From: Bryoerythrophyllum caledonicum
Taxonomy: Eukaryota > Streptophyta > Bryopsida > Pottiales > Pottiaceae
Direction of reading: 5' to 3'
NCBI GenBank assembly: GCA_963971425.1
Contig: OZ020522.1
Span: forward strand, 5,740,168 to 5,804,167
DNA: 64,000 bases
How positions within the stretch are numbered: position 1 is the stretch's first letter; each line of letters opens with the position of its first letter. The notes below the pieces were generated by a model. That model ran no database searches. It was not told where the DNA came from and saw only the letters and a list, made by a program, of their open reading frames with translations. Made by a program: the position numbers and the translations under genes. Shown here one piece after another: positions 24,901-36,486 of this stretch.

Positions 24901-25335
24901 TGGGTGTGGTTGTAGTTGGAATCCGGGCTTGCGTGACCGGTTTACCGGGACAAGTTCCCGATAGATTGTGAAGACCGGTAAACCGGCTACGACCTTTATA
25001 ACTCTTTCAAGGTGTAGGGTTAAATTGTGGTTATTGTAGCCTCTAGACTGTGAGAACGGAGGGCAGTGACTTTCCGGGCACTGTAAAAACTTACCGGAAA
25101 TCTACTCTGACGCTCAACAGAGTTTAACTAAAACACATGTAGTTACTTGTTACCGGTTACTAAGGTACCGGGGAAGCCATCCTCCGGGATGTGCCGAGGT
25201 ATTATGTGTGATTTGTTGTTAAGATTTAAAGAGTTTGATGCACGATAAAAATCCCTGGAAACGATCTGGTAAGGTGGGCTTGCTTAAGATTAATTTCGGT
25301 TAATTTTGAGAGTAACGAACCACTAGATTACGACA
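21918..25335 (-). mobile_element. Solo LTR (3.4 kb) of a large-LTR retroelement, inserted in gag of the methyltransferase element
   Basis: The boundaries are TGTGGGAG…TACGACA on the plus strand (TG…CA), with a perfect 5-bp target duplication ATCTT at 21913-21917 and 25336-25340. The gag coding sequence of the host element lies on both sides. No gag or pol lies inside, so this is a solo LTR left by recombination between two LTRs. It is rich in ACCGGT/CCGG words (23.2-25.2 kb), has an A-rich tract at 22.27-22.39 kb and a CT-rich tract at 22.55-22.70 kb. Short frames inside (for example 23523-23918) are chance. The second copy at 43060-45917 is in the opposite orientation. Confidence 0.92.
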
Positions 25336-26105
25336 ATCTTCAACTTCTTTCTTGAAATCCTGAATGTGGCGCATACAATCACGTGTTATCCCACCAAACT
25401 CAACCTCGAGGTGTTCAAAGAATAATACCAACGGATCAAAGTGAGGCGGAGGTCCAACAGTGGCTTTGGCCTCTGTGGATCATCTAGACAATCTAGATAT
25501 GAATGTGACTGTTGTCCCTAGGGCGGCACTCTCTCTAGTTCCACGAGCCGTGGCTGTTGCAGCTTGAAGCCTTGCTGTCCGTACTGCATCCCCACTTGTC
25601 GAGACTTCTTCATCATCATCACCATCATCCAATGCTCTAGCTGCAGGAATAGCAACACCCTCTTTCAATGTTGTAATCAACTCCACGCGTCGCGTCCAGT
25701 AGTCCTCTATAACACCAAGATCTTCCATGTGCTCTTCAAACCACGCATCATATGCTTGCAATGTCTCAAACTTCAAATGGTTCGGAAATTGCTCAAAAGC
25801 CCACCAATCATTAAACAATGGATTACGTTGCTTCATTGTTCTTTGCCATGATCGAAATCTGGTCTTCCAGTTGTTGAAGGCTACACCTTCAGCTCTCCCT
25901 GAGTATCGATCTCGAACCATGGATCCACCACTGTGGTCATCCTGTCCTCAAAGGCACTAAATCCCCAAGGTTTCGGTAGATCAACCGCAAAGAGGGGCGT
26001 ATGTGCACCCTCTTCAAGTTCTTCGTCGTCGATGTCCTCCAAATATAGCTTATCGGATACCGATGAATTCTTTGGTGACCTGTAGTCTTTCTTACGTGTT
26101 TGTAA
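25336..26105 (-). mobile_element. 5' gag part of the methyltransferase element, between the two insertions
   Basis: This minus-strand segment lies between the solo LTR and the Tat-like element. It is acidic, aromatic-rich gag-type sequence (FNNWKTRFRSWQRTMKQ, WWAFEQFPNHLKF) in the orientation of the rest of the element. It shows that the solo LTR sits inside gag and that the Tat-like element landed near the gag 5' end. Confidence 0.75.
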
Positions 26106-26472
26106 TGTTAGCGTCTAAGTTAGTCTAGGTGTCATGGTTACAGTGAGTCATGTAGTAACAAGGTCATTGAACACGTGGTAGTCGACGTCGAGATAACTAC
26201 ACGACCAGAGCAGTTATAATCTGGGCAAGCCATCTTGTCGGTTAGCACACTACAAGAAGAAAAGTACAACTGACTGGTATGTAACTACCAGTACAAGGTC
26301 CAGCCTAGTACAAAAGGTCCAGTAGAGAGCAACATCGGTCTCAGTCGTCATGAGCAAGTCAGGAGACCATATACAGGAATCAGGTAGAAATCATGGCATG
26401 TTACAGACGTTGGCTCGATCAATAAAATGACACTTGATTGAATCGACTTAAGAAAAATTTGCCACTTTTACA
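26106..26472 (+). repeat. 5' LTR of the Tat-like element
   Basis: Begins TGTTAGCG and ends CTTTTACA. An AATAAAATGA word near 26422 may act as the polyadenylation signal. It differs from the 3' LTR at six positions, five of them transitions. Confidence 0.95.
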
Positions 26473-27289
26473 TCTAGTTCCGTTGCCGGGACCCGATTTG
26501 TCCAAGGGTGAAAGCTGAGCGAGAATTTTGAAGCAAGAACGGTGAAAGAAGTAGATATATTATCCGACGTCTGTTTATCGCGGTGTGTTTTTTGAGTCAT
26601 GTTACGACCTGAAGTTGTTTGTGAACTGTAGGCAATTACAAACTGGTATTTGTGAAGTGGTACATGAAGTCGTTTATATTTTCCATAACCAGCATCAAGT
26701 TTGAATTCGTTCCAAGGAAACGTGAAGCAATTACGAGTAATTTCCGATTTTGATTGTATTAAGTCAGATAATGATATTGAAATATCAAAATCCACCGAGA
26801 AATCCAGCCGAGCTAAGGAACTTTGTATTGCATGTTATAAAATTAACGTACAAGTATCCTGAGCTCAGGGGAGACAAATTTAGACAACATCTTTTCATTT
26901 TACAAAACATGGAATGGGAAAGGAAGTGGACCAGACAAAGTGATCAAGCCTACTGTGGAATAGTAAAAGAATTAAACGACTTAGCCAGCATCAACTTATC
27001 AATGATATCTCAAGATACTGGGAGGTTAACGCCAAATATTTGAGGAAGTGAAATCGACGTCACTCCCAATTTCGCAAGTCTTTGCTCAAAATAAAATTAG
27101 ATATCAAGTGCAACCGCACCAGTCAGCTTGACGCAGCATGAAGCCCTGGAAGCTAGGAGTAACGAGGCGTCGCCAGTTAACAACACGAGGAGGCCACGTG
27201 AAGGATACGTGAAGGCCGACTAAATGAAGACGGAGGATCATCCATAGATCTACTGTAAAGTTGCATGCGTAATAAAGCCTCTTGCCGGA

Positions 27290-27720
27290 AACGATCGATA
27301 TCGACATGGGAGGTCGGAGCCTGGTAGTGTCGATGCATACTTGGAAACTCTACTTCGACGGCTCCTGTTCCAAAGTTTCGGGATCGGGCGCTGGAATAGT
27401 TTTAATCAGCCCTTTAGGAGAACAAGAAATATTTCATCAGGACCTGGGTAAAGGATTAACTTGTAACGAGGCTGAGTATGCCGCTCTGATTACTGGCTTA
27501 GAGATCGCCAAGAGTAGACAAATTAGAAATTTATAGATTTGTGGTGATTCGAAACTAGTTTGCCTTCAAGTCGCTGGAAGTTGGGAGGTACGAGCAGTGA
27601 ACTTACTACCTTATTACGAAGCTGTAAACAAATTGAAACATAACTTTCAGTCAATAAAAATTTCTCACATCCCGAGATATATGAACCAGCAAGCAGACGA
27701 AGCTGCTCGAAACAGTTAAG
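27290..27720 (+). mobile_element. Extra RNase H part upstream of gag in the Tat-like element
   Basis: The translation shows the plant/archaeal-type RNase H pattern: WKLYFDGSCSKVSGSGAG, then CNEAEYAALITGLEIAKS, then GDSKLV, then HIPRYMNQQADEAA, giving the D-E-D-D acidic set in order. Tat-lineage elements are known for an additional archaeal-like RNase H, but it normally lies next to the pol RNase H or integrase. Here it stands between the 5' LTR and gag, while the ordinary pol RNase H is present at about 31 kb. Confidence 0.8.
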
Positions 27721-27763
27721 CTGCTAGCACCGAAAGGTTCAAAGTATACACAAACGCTCTTGG

Positions 27764-27868
27764 TTTCTTGGCACTTGGAGAAGGTTTCTTCACAGTTGGC
27801 GGTGATTTCTTGACAGTTAGCGGTCGTTTCTTGACAGTTAGCGGTGATTTCTTGACACTTAGCGGAGG
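27764..27868 (+). repeat. Five 21-bp tandem repeats between the extra RNase H and gag
   Basis: The unit TTTCTTGACAGTTAGCGGTGA is repeated five times with no length change. As 21 is a multiple of three, one frame reads a heptapeptide repeat of the type FLTVSGD. A sixth, weaker unit follows. Confidence 0.85.
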
Positions 27869-30800
27869 TTCTTTTACGGTTACCAACATCCTCTACAGAA
27901 GTTAGCAGTGACTCATACTTGCAGAGGTTTCTTAACAAGAGATTTTTACATTGATAGAGGATTATATTTAGTTTCACAATAGAAATACTCACTGATGCAC
28001 AACAGGTTTAATCTTGAAAGAGAAGAGTCTTTGTCAGATAATTTTGAAGAGACTTTATGGTCACAATTCTTAGAACAGTAGGAGCAAAAGCCAAGACCAA
28101 TATTTGACAGAAAGAGACCAGTCAACCTAAAAATGGTTTCTATTCCAGTGTTTACTGGAAAAGAGAGAGAAGATCCCGAGAGGTTCCTGAAACAATTCAA
28201 GCGAGCTTGTATGGCAAACGGGGATAGAACTGAGGAAAGTTGGCTCGAATTACTACCAATTCACTTAGACGATACGGCCTCCTTTTGGTATGACAGACAG
28301 TCTACCTCAACCAAGTCATCATGGAATACCTTAACATCGGCTTTGGAGAACAAATTTCAAGAACATGAGAGCTACCAGAGTCTTTTAGGAACTCTGAGTC
28401 TGATCAAACAACAACATGAGGAAAGTGTTCGTCAGTTTAGTGAAAGAGTCAGAGAGCTGCAAGCTCGCATACAACGCAGCCTCAACGCAATGCCAAATAT
28501 GCGTAGCGAGAGCAGCTCAGGATATCAGGAGTCATCTATTGATAACATACGAAGCATTGATGCATTAGCATTGAGAAGTTTTATTAGTGGCCTGAAGCCA
28601 TCGATCCAAGAAATTGTTGCCTGGAAAGAACCAGGGACATTTGAGGCAGCACTCGCTTTAGCACAAAAGAAAGAACTGAACTTAAACAGTATTAGCCAAC
28701 CTCAAATCATAACTGCAACAATAACTCCCATGGTGACGAAGCTGGTACAGACTTCACCGGCAATTACAGAAGTTATAGGAGAAACGTCAAATCCAAACCT
28801 GGAAATTTCTCAACTTATCTCTGATATGAGAGACTTAAAGCTCTTCTTACTACAAGGACAAAGCAACAACCGATCCAAGAGTCCAGGCACCGATAATAGA
28901 GGAAACGCCACAAGAACTGTTCAATTTATCACCTGTCATGGATGCGGTAAAAGAGGACACTATCAGCGCGACTGCCCGGAACAAGACAAGCAAAACACTT
29001 TACCAACAGCCAAATTGGCGGAAGTAAACCTCTTGCAAATGTTTGATGATTCACGAGTCCAAGAGCGTGAACCTGAAGTTATGACCACGAAGCGAGGTCG
29101 ACCTCCCAAAGATCCTGAAGCTCACCACAACAAGCGGATTAAAGCCGACAGAACTAGACGTCCACGTAGGAAGATCGGCATCGACGATATGATCATGAGT
29201 CAGGGACAACAGGAATATTCGATTTTACGAGACTTAGGATGACAAACAGCGAGGATAACAGTCGGACAATTAATGGCAAAATGTCCGTCATTACGAAAAG
29301 AACTGCGACAAGGAATAAGCACCCGTCGAGGGAATGGAACAGCCGAAGTGCATGTAGCAGATAAAGCTCGAGGGGATTTAAAATCGCCGCAAGTTGTTGC
29401 AACTGTGAATAATCATGAAGTTAGTGGCTGCTTGATCGACAGAGGTGCCGCGGTTAATGTAATGTCTCGCTGGTTTATGGAGGATGCTGGTTTGGTTCCA
29501 AGTAAATCTTCCACATTACGGTTGAAAGTTGCTGATCAACGTTGTGTCCGATCACTTGGTCAGATCAGTCAAACTCCTATAACCGTTAACGGTGTCACCG
29601 TCAAAGTAGATTTTCATGACCTTGATATATCCACTACGAAAGGAGGATATCCATTAATATTGGGCCGTCCCTGGCTTAGTCAGGGAGTTCCGACGATTCA
29701 ACATGGAGTTTTGACCCTTCTTTTGAATCAGATGAAGAATCTGAAAGTTCTGAAGCGGAACTTTATGCTTTGGACGTACTACCTCAGATGATTGCCGACT
29801 CCATGCGACATCTAGAAGACACCGAAATCTCACCAACACGTTGCGAAGAAGTGCTCCGAACGGTTAAATTTGGTCCCACACTTTCAAAAGAAGAGCGAAA
29901 CCAACTGGAGGCACTAGTTGCCGAGTATACCGACTTGTTTGTATCAAGGCACATCGATTTACCTACGATATCACTAGAGGAACATAAAATAGAGCTGCTG
30001 CCTAATGCAAAGCCGATCTGAGCACGTCAAAAGAGAATGGCTCCCGATAAGATGTCGGTATTGAGAGCTGAACTCGACCGGTTACTTGAAGGCGGATTCA
30101 TCACCGAAGTGAGAAACACAGAATGGGTGTCACCCGTTGTGATTGTGCCAAAAAAGGGAGGAAAATGGCGCGTATGTGTCAATTACAAAGCATTAAATAG
30201 TTTTACCAAGAAAGACCGCCAACCTTTGCCTCATATAGACGAGTTGCTCGATGAAGTTGCAGGGCATGATATGTACTCATTTTGTGATGGATACGCTGGA
30301 TACCATCAAGTAAGAGTACATCCAGATAGTGTGTTATATACAACTTTTACACCCCCGTGGGGAACGTATGCATATCTCAGGATGCCTTTCGGTCTTTGCA
30401 ACGCTGGAGGCACCTTCCAAAGACTTCAACTCAAAATATTTGGCCCGCTTATAGGAAAATTTATACGGGTTTATTTAGATGATTTTGCGGTATATGGGTC
30501 AAGAGAAGATCATGTTGAGAATGTGCGCATTGCTTTCCAAAGGTTACGTGAGTACGGATGTTCTCTTAGTCCAGAAAAATGCCAGCTTGGATTCGAGGAG
30601 GGCCCATTACTAGGTCATGTAGTTTTCAAAGGCGGTTTAAAAGTAGACCCTGGAAAGGTTCAACGGATCTTGGATATGGAAAATCCGACGTTGCGCGAGC
30701 AGGTATCACACTTATGGGGAACTACCATCTATCACAATAGATTCATTCCCAACTTAGCAGGCATTGGACGACTGATAAGCGCTTTGATCAGTAAATCGAA

Positions 30801-32649
30801 TCCATTTATATGGAGTGAAGAGCATAACCAAGCATTCAATTATATCAAAACATGATTAGCGAGTGATCCTGTTGTGAAAAATCCAGTTTGGACAAAACAA
30901 TTTATCATCAACCTGTCCGCTGCGGAGCATGCTGTAGCTGCTGTGTTAATTCAAAAGGATGATGCCGGTAGAGCCCATCCAATTATTTACGCAAGTAGAT
31001 TAATGACAAGCGGTGAGTTGAAATATTCTCCTTTGGAGAGGGTAGGAGCGGCTTTATTATTTGCATGTTTGAAGTTCAAACATTATTTATTATCGAGTCT
31101 TCATCCTATACTCGTACAGTGTGAAACTGAAGGTTTAAAACATCTAGTTCAACAAACTGATCCAGAAGGCCGAGCTGCTCGCTTAATGGCTGCACTTCAA
31201 CCTTTTGACCTCGTGATTAAGTCGATAAAAGGCACAAGAGCTACACATGCAGATTTATTGTTGGAATTGGGAAGACCACCTAGAGATGAGATCGGCGCTC
31301 TCTCAGATGATGCAGACTGTTATATTCTCGCAGGAAGAGTCGACTCTTCACATTCTCCATATGAAGAGATTATGAACTATCTTCGAGATCTGGGGTTACC
31401 AGAAGGTGCCACTGCACAACGGCGACGAGATATACGGCGCCGCAGTCAATCTTACACCTTGATAGGGGAGGATCTTTACCGAGCTGGAAAAGATGGCGTG
31501 TTACGTAGAGCCTTGAATTCCGAAGAAGTTGAGTTAGTACTACACCAAAGCCATGAGGGAGTTTGTGGCGGACATTTTGCCACGGATATAACAGCAAGGA
31601 AGATTATTCAATGAGGTTACTATTGGCCTACGCTCTTTGCTGATTGTAACAAATATTGTAAGACTTGTCCACAGTGCCAAGCTTACAATAAGCGAATCAT
31701 TCCACATACAGAGTTCTTCCCAATATTTCCTACTGGAATTTTTGAGAAATGGGGTTTGGATTTCGTCGGACCTTTACCAATCACACCAAACGGAATGAAT
31801 ATTTGCTGGTCGCGACCAACTACTTATCTAAGTGGGCTGAAGCTGTACCCGTGAAAAGTTGCAACAAGAAAGCTGCAGTGGATTTTATATTCAATCAAAT
31901 CATATGCCGTTATGGATGTCCCTTAGAAATCGTCACAGACCAAGGAACACACTTCATTAATGAAGTAGTATCAGATCTCTTAAAAAAAATGTCGGTCAAA
32001 CATCGCAGAGCAAGTCCGTATTATCCCCAAGCAAATGGTTTGGTGGAAAGGACAAACGGGATCTTGACTAATATCATCGGCAAAATAGTGCTAGAAAAAC
32101 GAAAGCAATGGGATCTACATGTCGGTGAAGCCCTTTGGGCGTACCGAACTGCATACAAGACAGCTACAGGTCATACGCCATTCATGTTAGCCTTCGGGAT
32201 CGAAGCAACTGTACCAGTAGAGTTGGAGTTAAAATCTCTGCGAACTGCTATTAAGCATGGTCTAGACCATGAAGAATCTAGAAGTGCTCGAGTCATCATG
32301 CTGGAGCGGTTAGATGAAACTCGTCGAGCAACGCTTCAACGATACGAAAACATACAGAAGAGACGTAAAGCGGGACGTGATCCTTCACGAAGACTAATAA
32401 GATTTGAGAAAGGTGATTTGGTCTTGATGGTAGACCATTGGTTAATGAAACAACATGGACAGAAATTCCGACCTAAATGGTTAGGACCATACGTAATATA
32501 TAAAGACTATGACAACGGTTCATATAAACTCGATACACCAAATGGAGAAATCATGAAGAAACGATATAACGGCACAAAACTAAAATTGTATCGAGAGCGT
32601 ACATTACAGGCTAGAATCGTTCAAAATGCTCACCAGCCTGGGGAGGAGA

Positions 32650-33016
32650 TGTTAACGTCTAAGTTAGTCTAGGTGTCATGGTTACAGTGAGTCATGTAGT
32701 AACAAGGTCATTGAACACGTGGTAGTCGACGTCGAGATAACTATACGACCAGAGCAGTTATAATCTGGGCAAGCCATCTTGTTGGTTAGCACACTACAAG
32801 AAGAAAAGTACAACTGACTGGTATGTAACTACCAGTACAAGGTCCAGCCTAGTACAAAAGGTCCAGTAGAGAGCAACATCGGTCTCAGTCGTCATGAGCA
32901 AGTCATGAGACCATATACAGGAATCAGGTAGAGATCATGGCATGTTACAGACGTTGGCTCGATCAATAAAATGACACTTGATCGAATCGACTTAAGAAAA
33001 ATTTGCCACTTTTACA
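32650..33016 (+). repeat. 3' LTR of the Tat-like element
   Basis: Begins TGTTAACG directly after the purine tract GGGGAGGAGA and ends CTTTTACA. It is the same length as the 5' LTR (367 bp). Confidence 0.95.
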
Positions 33017-34750
33017 GTACCATCAACTAATAAAATATCATAGCTTGATGTGCATGCAACAAACCATTCTTGAAACGAAGCAATGAGTAGAAAATTATTC
33101 ACTTCTAAGTCTTGAACATTACCAAGGCTAGTAGAAGCCGGTTAGAGGTTGTTGAGAACCTTGAGGTTAAGCGGGATGGGGGAGGAATAGGACTTGGATG
33201 GATGACCAAGGGAACTAGGTCGAAATTTCCTAGATCTTCTTGGCTTCGCCTCGCGAAGCTCGCGGAACTCGGGAACTCAGGAACTCGGAATGCCTTCCGC
33301 CTTCGAGCCCTACCTTTTCTGGCCCCCGGTTACTTCGTAATTTTTTATTATAGTAAACTAATTACAGCCACAGTAACTTAGTTACTATTTATCCTCGCAG
33401 TAATTGCCTAGTTATTGAACAGTAATTACCCTCATGGTAACTAATTACCAGTTACTATTATCCGACAGTAATTATCCAATTACTATTGCCCGACAATTAC
33501 TAATTACAACCTATCGTGTCACTTATTCGGTCTAGTCACCCTTACCTCCAAAGTCAACTTCGTCTCTCCCAAAATTTCTTCTATCAACGTTGCAACTCCG
33601 ACAACAACTCCAAAATACCTCCAAAAATGACCGCTCCCAAATACAAGCGCTCTAAAAACCTCCGACGCTCCACTGTCTTTGCTGCCACTCCAACTGCTGT
33701 TGTTGCCGTTGTCGCCACACCTCTGCAGCACCTCCGCAGTGTCTCTAGAGCGTCGTCTTTCGCACTAAATTCCAACAACTAAAACAAACTAGATTCTTGT
33801 CAAGTAATGAAGATCACATCCCTTCTTCTTACTCTATTCCTATAGAATTAGTCCAGAAAAGTGAAGAAAGAGAAGAAACGGCGACTAAGCTTTGTATTAC
33901 ATGGCAAACCGCCAACTTCAACAAGCCTCCAAGCCACATCCTTCCAACTCTCCCTTCTATACCCAAATTTGAACTTGACAAGAATGAAGGTGACATGGGC
34001 GGCTTGGGGTTACAACCACCGCAAACCAGCCCTGAAATACCCCTTTCACACTTCCGACTCGCCTAGTGTTAATTGAGCCCTATTAAGTGACTTTAAGTCC
34101 TAACTAGGCCCCGGTTAGACTATACTAACAATTAAACTATACTACCAATCCCTAAAGAGACACTTAATCTTCACCGTTGCCATATGCCATGACAGCAAGC
34201 AAGCCGGAGCAAAAGGCCGGAGCGGAACCAATGCGCAGAGCGACACGACTGAGATGACGACGAGCAGCATCTACACGGCGGAGTCGTGTAGGACATATCG
34301 GTGGAGCTAGGACCACGAGCTAGGACGGCGAGGGCAAGGAGAGCCGGCAACGATCTCCCGGGCTTGGCTTTAGAATGGCTCTCTCTGTGGTAAGAGATAT
34401 CTCTCCTATCATTTCAAAGGATCCTCTTGAACTTACGGAGCCCAAGGAGGACCTTCTCCGCATGGGATGTCTCTCTCTCCTCGATTTCTGTTGGGGATTT
34501 TGTATCGAGTCCACGGTGCAAGAGATACGTCACGAGCCCTTATCAGAGCCGGAGGAAGATAGTATCCGAGCTTGCCCAGAAAGACCATGGTCCACCTTTC
34601 CGGGCAAGGGTTGTCATACTGGACGGACGTCTGGTTTGCCCGTCCGTCCGATTCGCCCGTCCGGTAGAGCTCTCGCCCGTCTGATACAGTCAACAGAGGG
34701 TTGACTTACCCGCAAGATAAAAAACAAGCGACGTGGCAGCCATGTTGGCA
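33017..34750. other. Unassigned, probably 5' flank or LTR remains of the methyltransferase element
   Basis: At 33340-33510, GTAATTA/TAATTAC words repeat in both orientations. From 34180 a GC-rich tract shares words with the array at 13.7-14.8 kb (AAGGCCGGAGCGGA), which would fit an LTR, but no end was found. Short open frames (33516-33782, 34375-34704) have no domain and are treated as chance. Confidence 0.35.
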
Positions 34751-34809
34751 CCACATCGCTGCCACGCAGGACATGGACATGTTTGAGTATGGGCGGGGAC
34801 TAATGCGAA

Positions 34810-34972
34810 GAGGGAGGTGGGGCGGAGACGTCTCCGCCTTGCCCAGCGCAGGGGTGGGGACGTCTCCACCCCTGCCCGTGTGGGTCGTGGACGTCTCTGC
34901 CCCTGCCCGGGTGGGGCGGGGACGTCTCCGCCTCTACTAGTGCAAGGGCGGAGACGTCCCCGCCCCTTCATG
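34810..34972. repeat. GC-rich palindromic minisatellite, cluster 1
   Basis: Four to five units of about 35 bp are built on the self-complementary core GGGGACGTCTCCGCCCC. Each core could form a hairpin, and it contains AatII-type GACGTC sites. Related clusters occur at 36.22-36.34 and 38.07-38.15 kb. Confidence 0.8.
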
Positions 34973-35139
34973 GGTTAGATTATAGTGTTTAGGGTTACAG
35001 TATATTGGTAGTGAAAACTGTGGAATTTAGAGGGTGTACTACTTAAACTATCAATAGAATCTTGCAAGAATTTTTTTACTTTGAATTAGAGCGGTTCATA
35101 TGTGCACTAGGTTGATAGCCTCGCATTGACATATTATAT

Positions 35140-35965
35140 GTGAAGAAAATATTTATACCCAATTATTTGTGCTTGAAGAAATGCAAATCTGGTGTGATTA
35201 TGGATGTACTTGAGCCTCATGAGGATTTGTGCGTTTGTATAAACAAAAATGGTGTGGACCAATTTTTAAACCTCCAAACATTTTTAATTTCTAAAGGACC
35301 AAGGCATTTTTGCACCAAAAACACTTCAAAACTGCCCGGCTATAGTATAATGCCTAAGAAGGGAGACAAGTCCTTTTTATTTCTACATCTAACCGATGGA
35401 TCTCAATAAATACTTCTTTGTTAATGTCCCCACAAAATTTCATAAATTTTAACCGCACAGATTGAAAGACTTGCATAGCTCCCATGGTATTCACTACTTG
35501 GTATCAAATTTCTGCACTACATAAGGCCTAAATCCATTACTAATGGTAGCTTAGGATGATGTTAGTTCCTTATACACCAATTGTTAGAGGTAGAAAAAGG
35601 GTGTAGCGCAATTCAAGTCAACTATGCTAGTATTGGAAGCTCAAAAATGGGCAACTAACGTTTTAGTGTTTAGATACTTGATATGTTTTAGATTGATGAT
35701 CCAAACGATCAATATGAAGGTCTTCACCACATATTGTTGTGGAAAAAATCAAAAGTATAAAAAATTAAAATCTCTAAGTTTTATGTGGTATGATGTTTTT
35801 GTTTTTGGTACCTTGTCCGATTTATTTTTGGCAATATGTGAAAATCTTTGACTTGGGTTGAAGCGTTATTTTCCACTAAAGACAAGATTTTTTTTAAATT
35901 TGAAAGGAAATAATTTTCTATACTCTTATGTTCGCTCCAAAACTAATAGGGAGCTAATAAAGGTG
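35140..35965 (+). repeat. Dispersed repeat family, copy A
   Basis: Shares ordered blocks with 60380-61075 (plus) and, in reverse, with 58360-59070: CACCAAAAACACTTC, TTTATTTCTACATCTAACCG, CACAAAATTTCATAAA and TTTTCCACTAAAGACAAGA. It is non-coding and old. The family type is not known. Confidence 0.75.
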
Positions 35966-36340
35966 TTCCTTATTGGAGAGCATGCCGTCAAAGGACAAAT
36001 CTTGTACTTTCCATTTCGCCTTCCTCCCTAGACCTAGGGAAAGACATAATCTGCGTGTTATTTTAAGAGCAACACGATCTTGTCGGAACCAAAAATAAGG
36101 CACCCCATATTTAATTGTGCACCCGCCTCATGGAGATGAGGATTGCCTCGGCCAAGCAACAATGGCCTCAAATGCCTCCTTCAAGAGTTAGGTGGGGAAG
36201 TTCCCCCCCCAAAAAAATTTCTTTCAAACGTCCCCGCCCCTGCCTTGGAGGGGCGGGGACGTCTCCGCCCTACCCGAATAGGGGCGGGGACGTCTGCGCC
36301 CCTACCGAGGCAGGGGCGCAGACGCCTCCGCCCCTACCGG
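35942..36340 (+). repeat. Direct repeat, copy 1, ending in GC-rich palindromic cluster 2
   Basis: The sequence from AATAGGGAGCTAATAAAGG onward matches 37840-38150, including the terminal GC-rich cluster (here 36222-36340) with the GGGGACGTCT core. Together the two copies bracket the unidentified gene at 36.5-37.1 kb and the 164-bp array. Confidence 0.8.
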
Positions 36341-36486
36341 ATTACTATTTTTATGGAGAAACTCTTCATTTGTCCCCGCCTCACATACTCCTATCCATCC
36401 ATCTCTTCATTGAGCTGGATGTTGGCGTCGTGCGAGGTCTTCATTCATCCATCCACACTAGATTTTTCCGAGAACACGTGCAAACC

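Larger units (their letters stand above)
14960..26105 (-). mobile_element. Ty3-type LTR retroelement carrying a DNA cytosine methyltransferase, fossil
   Basis: Minus-strand element with parts in this order: gag at about 25.3-26.1 and 21.5-21.9 kb (split by a solo LTR), including a CCHC knuckle CWGCGELGHSKKDCPKP; an aspartic protease with LLDTGAQPIML near 20.4 kb; a DNA methyltransferase at about 18.8-20.0 kb; reverse transcriptase at about 17.4-18.3 kb with YIDDIIFSD; RNase H at about 16.7-17.3 kb; and integrase at about 15.4-16.8 kb with a His/Cys finger, DDE core and C-terminal domain. A purine tract (AGGGGGGAAT on the minus strand, 14961-14970) followed by TGTGGAATTC suggests that the 3' LTR starts at 14960. 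The 5' LTR was not found and should lie beyond 33.0 kb. The copy is broken: roughly ten small breaks plus two large insertions, so it is old relative to its inserts. Confidence 0.85.
26106..33016 (+). mobile_element. Ty3/Gypsy (Tat-like) LTR retroelement, nearly full length, fossil
   Basis: Two 367-bp LTRs (26106-26472 and 32650-33016) bracket a plus-strand interior. A primer-binding site resembling the Asp-tRNA type (CCGTTGCCGGGA) follows the 5' LTR, and a purine tract (GGGGAGGAGA) precedes the 3' LTR. Parts: leader ORF at about 26.75-27.04 kb; an extra RNase H at about 27.3-27.7 kb; gag at about 28.1-29.2 kb with zinc knuckle CHGCGKRGHYQRDC; protease at about 29.4 kb; reverse transcriptase at about 30.0-30.8 kb (VYLDDF); RNase H at about 30.9-31.3 kb; and integrase at about 31.5-32.6 kb. 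It is broken, with about half a dozen small breaks. The flanks give only an imperfect 4-bp match (GTAA/GTAC) as target duplication. The LTRs differ at 6 of 367 positions by my reading, indicating a young insertion. Confidence 0.93.
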
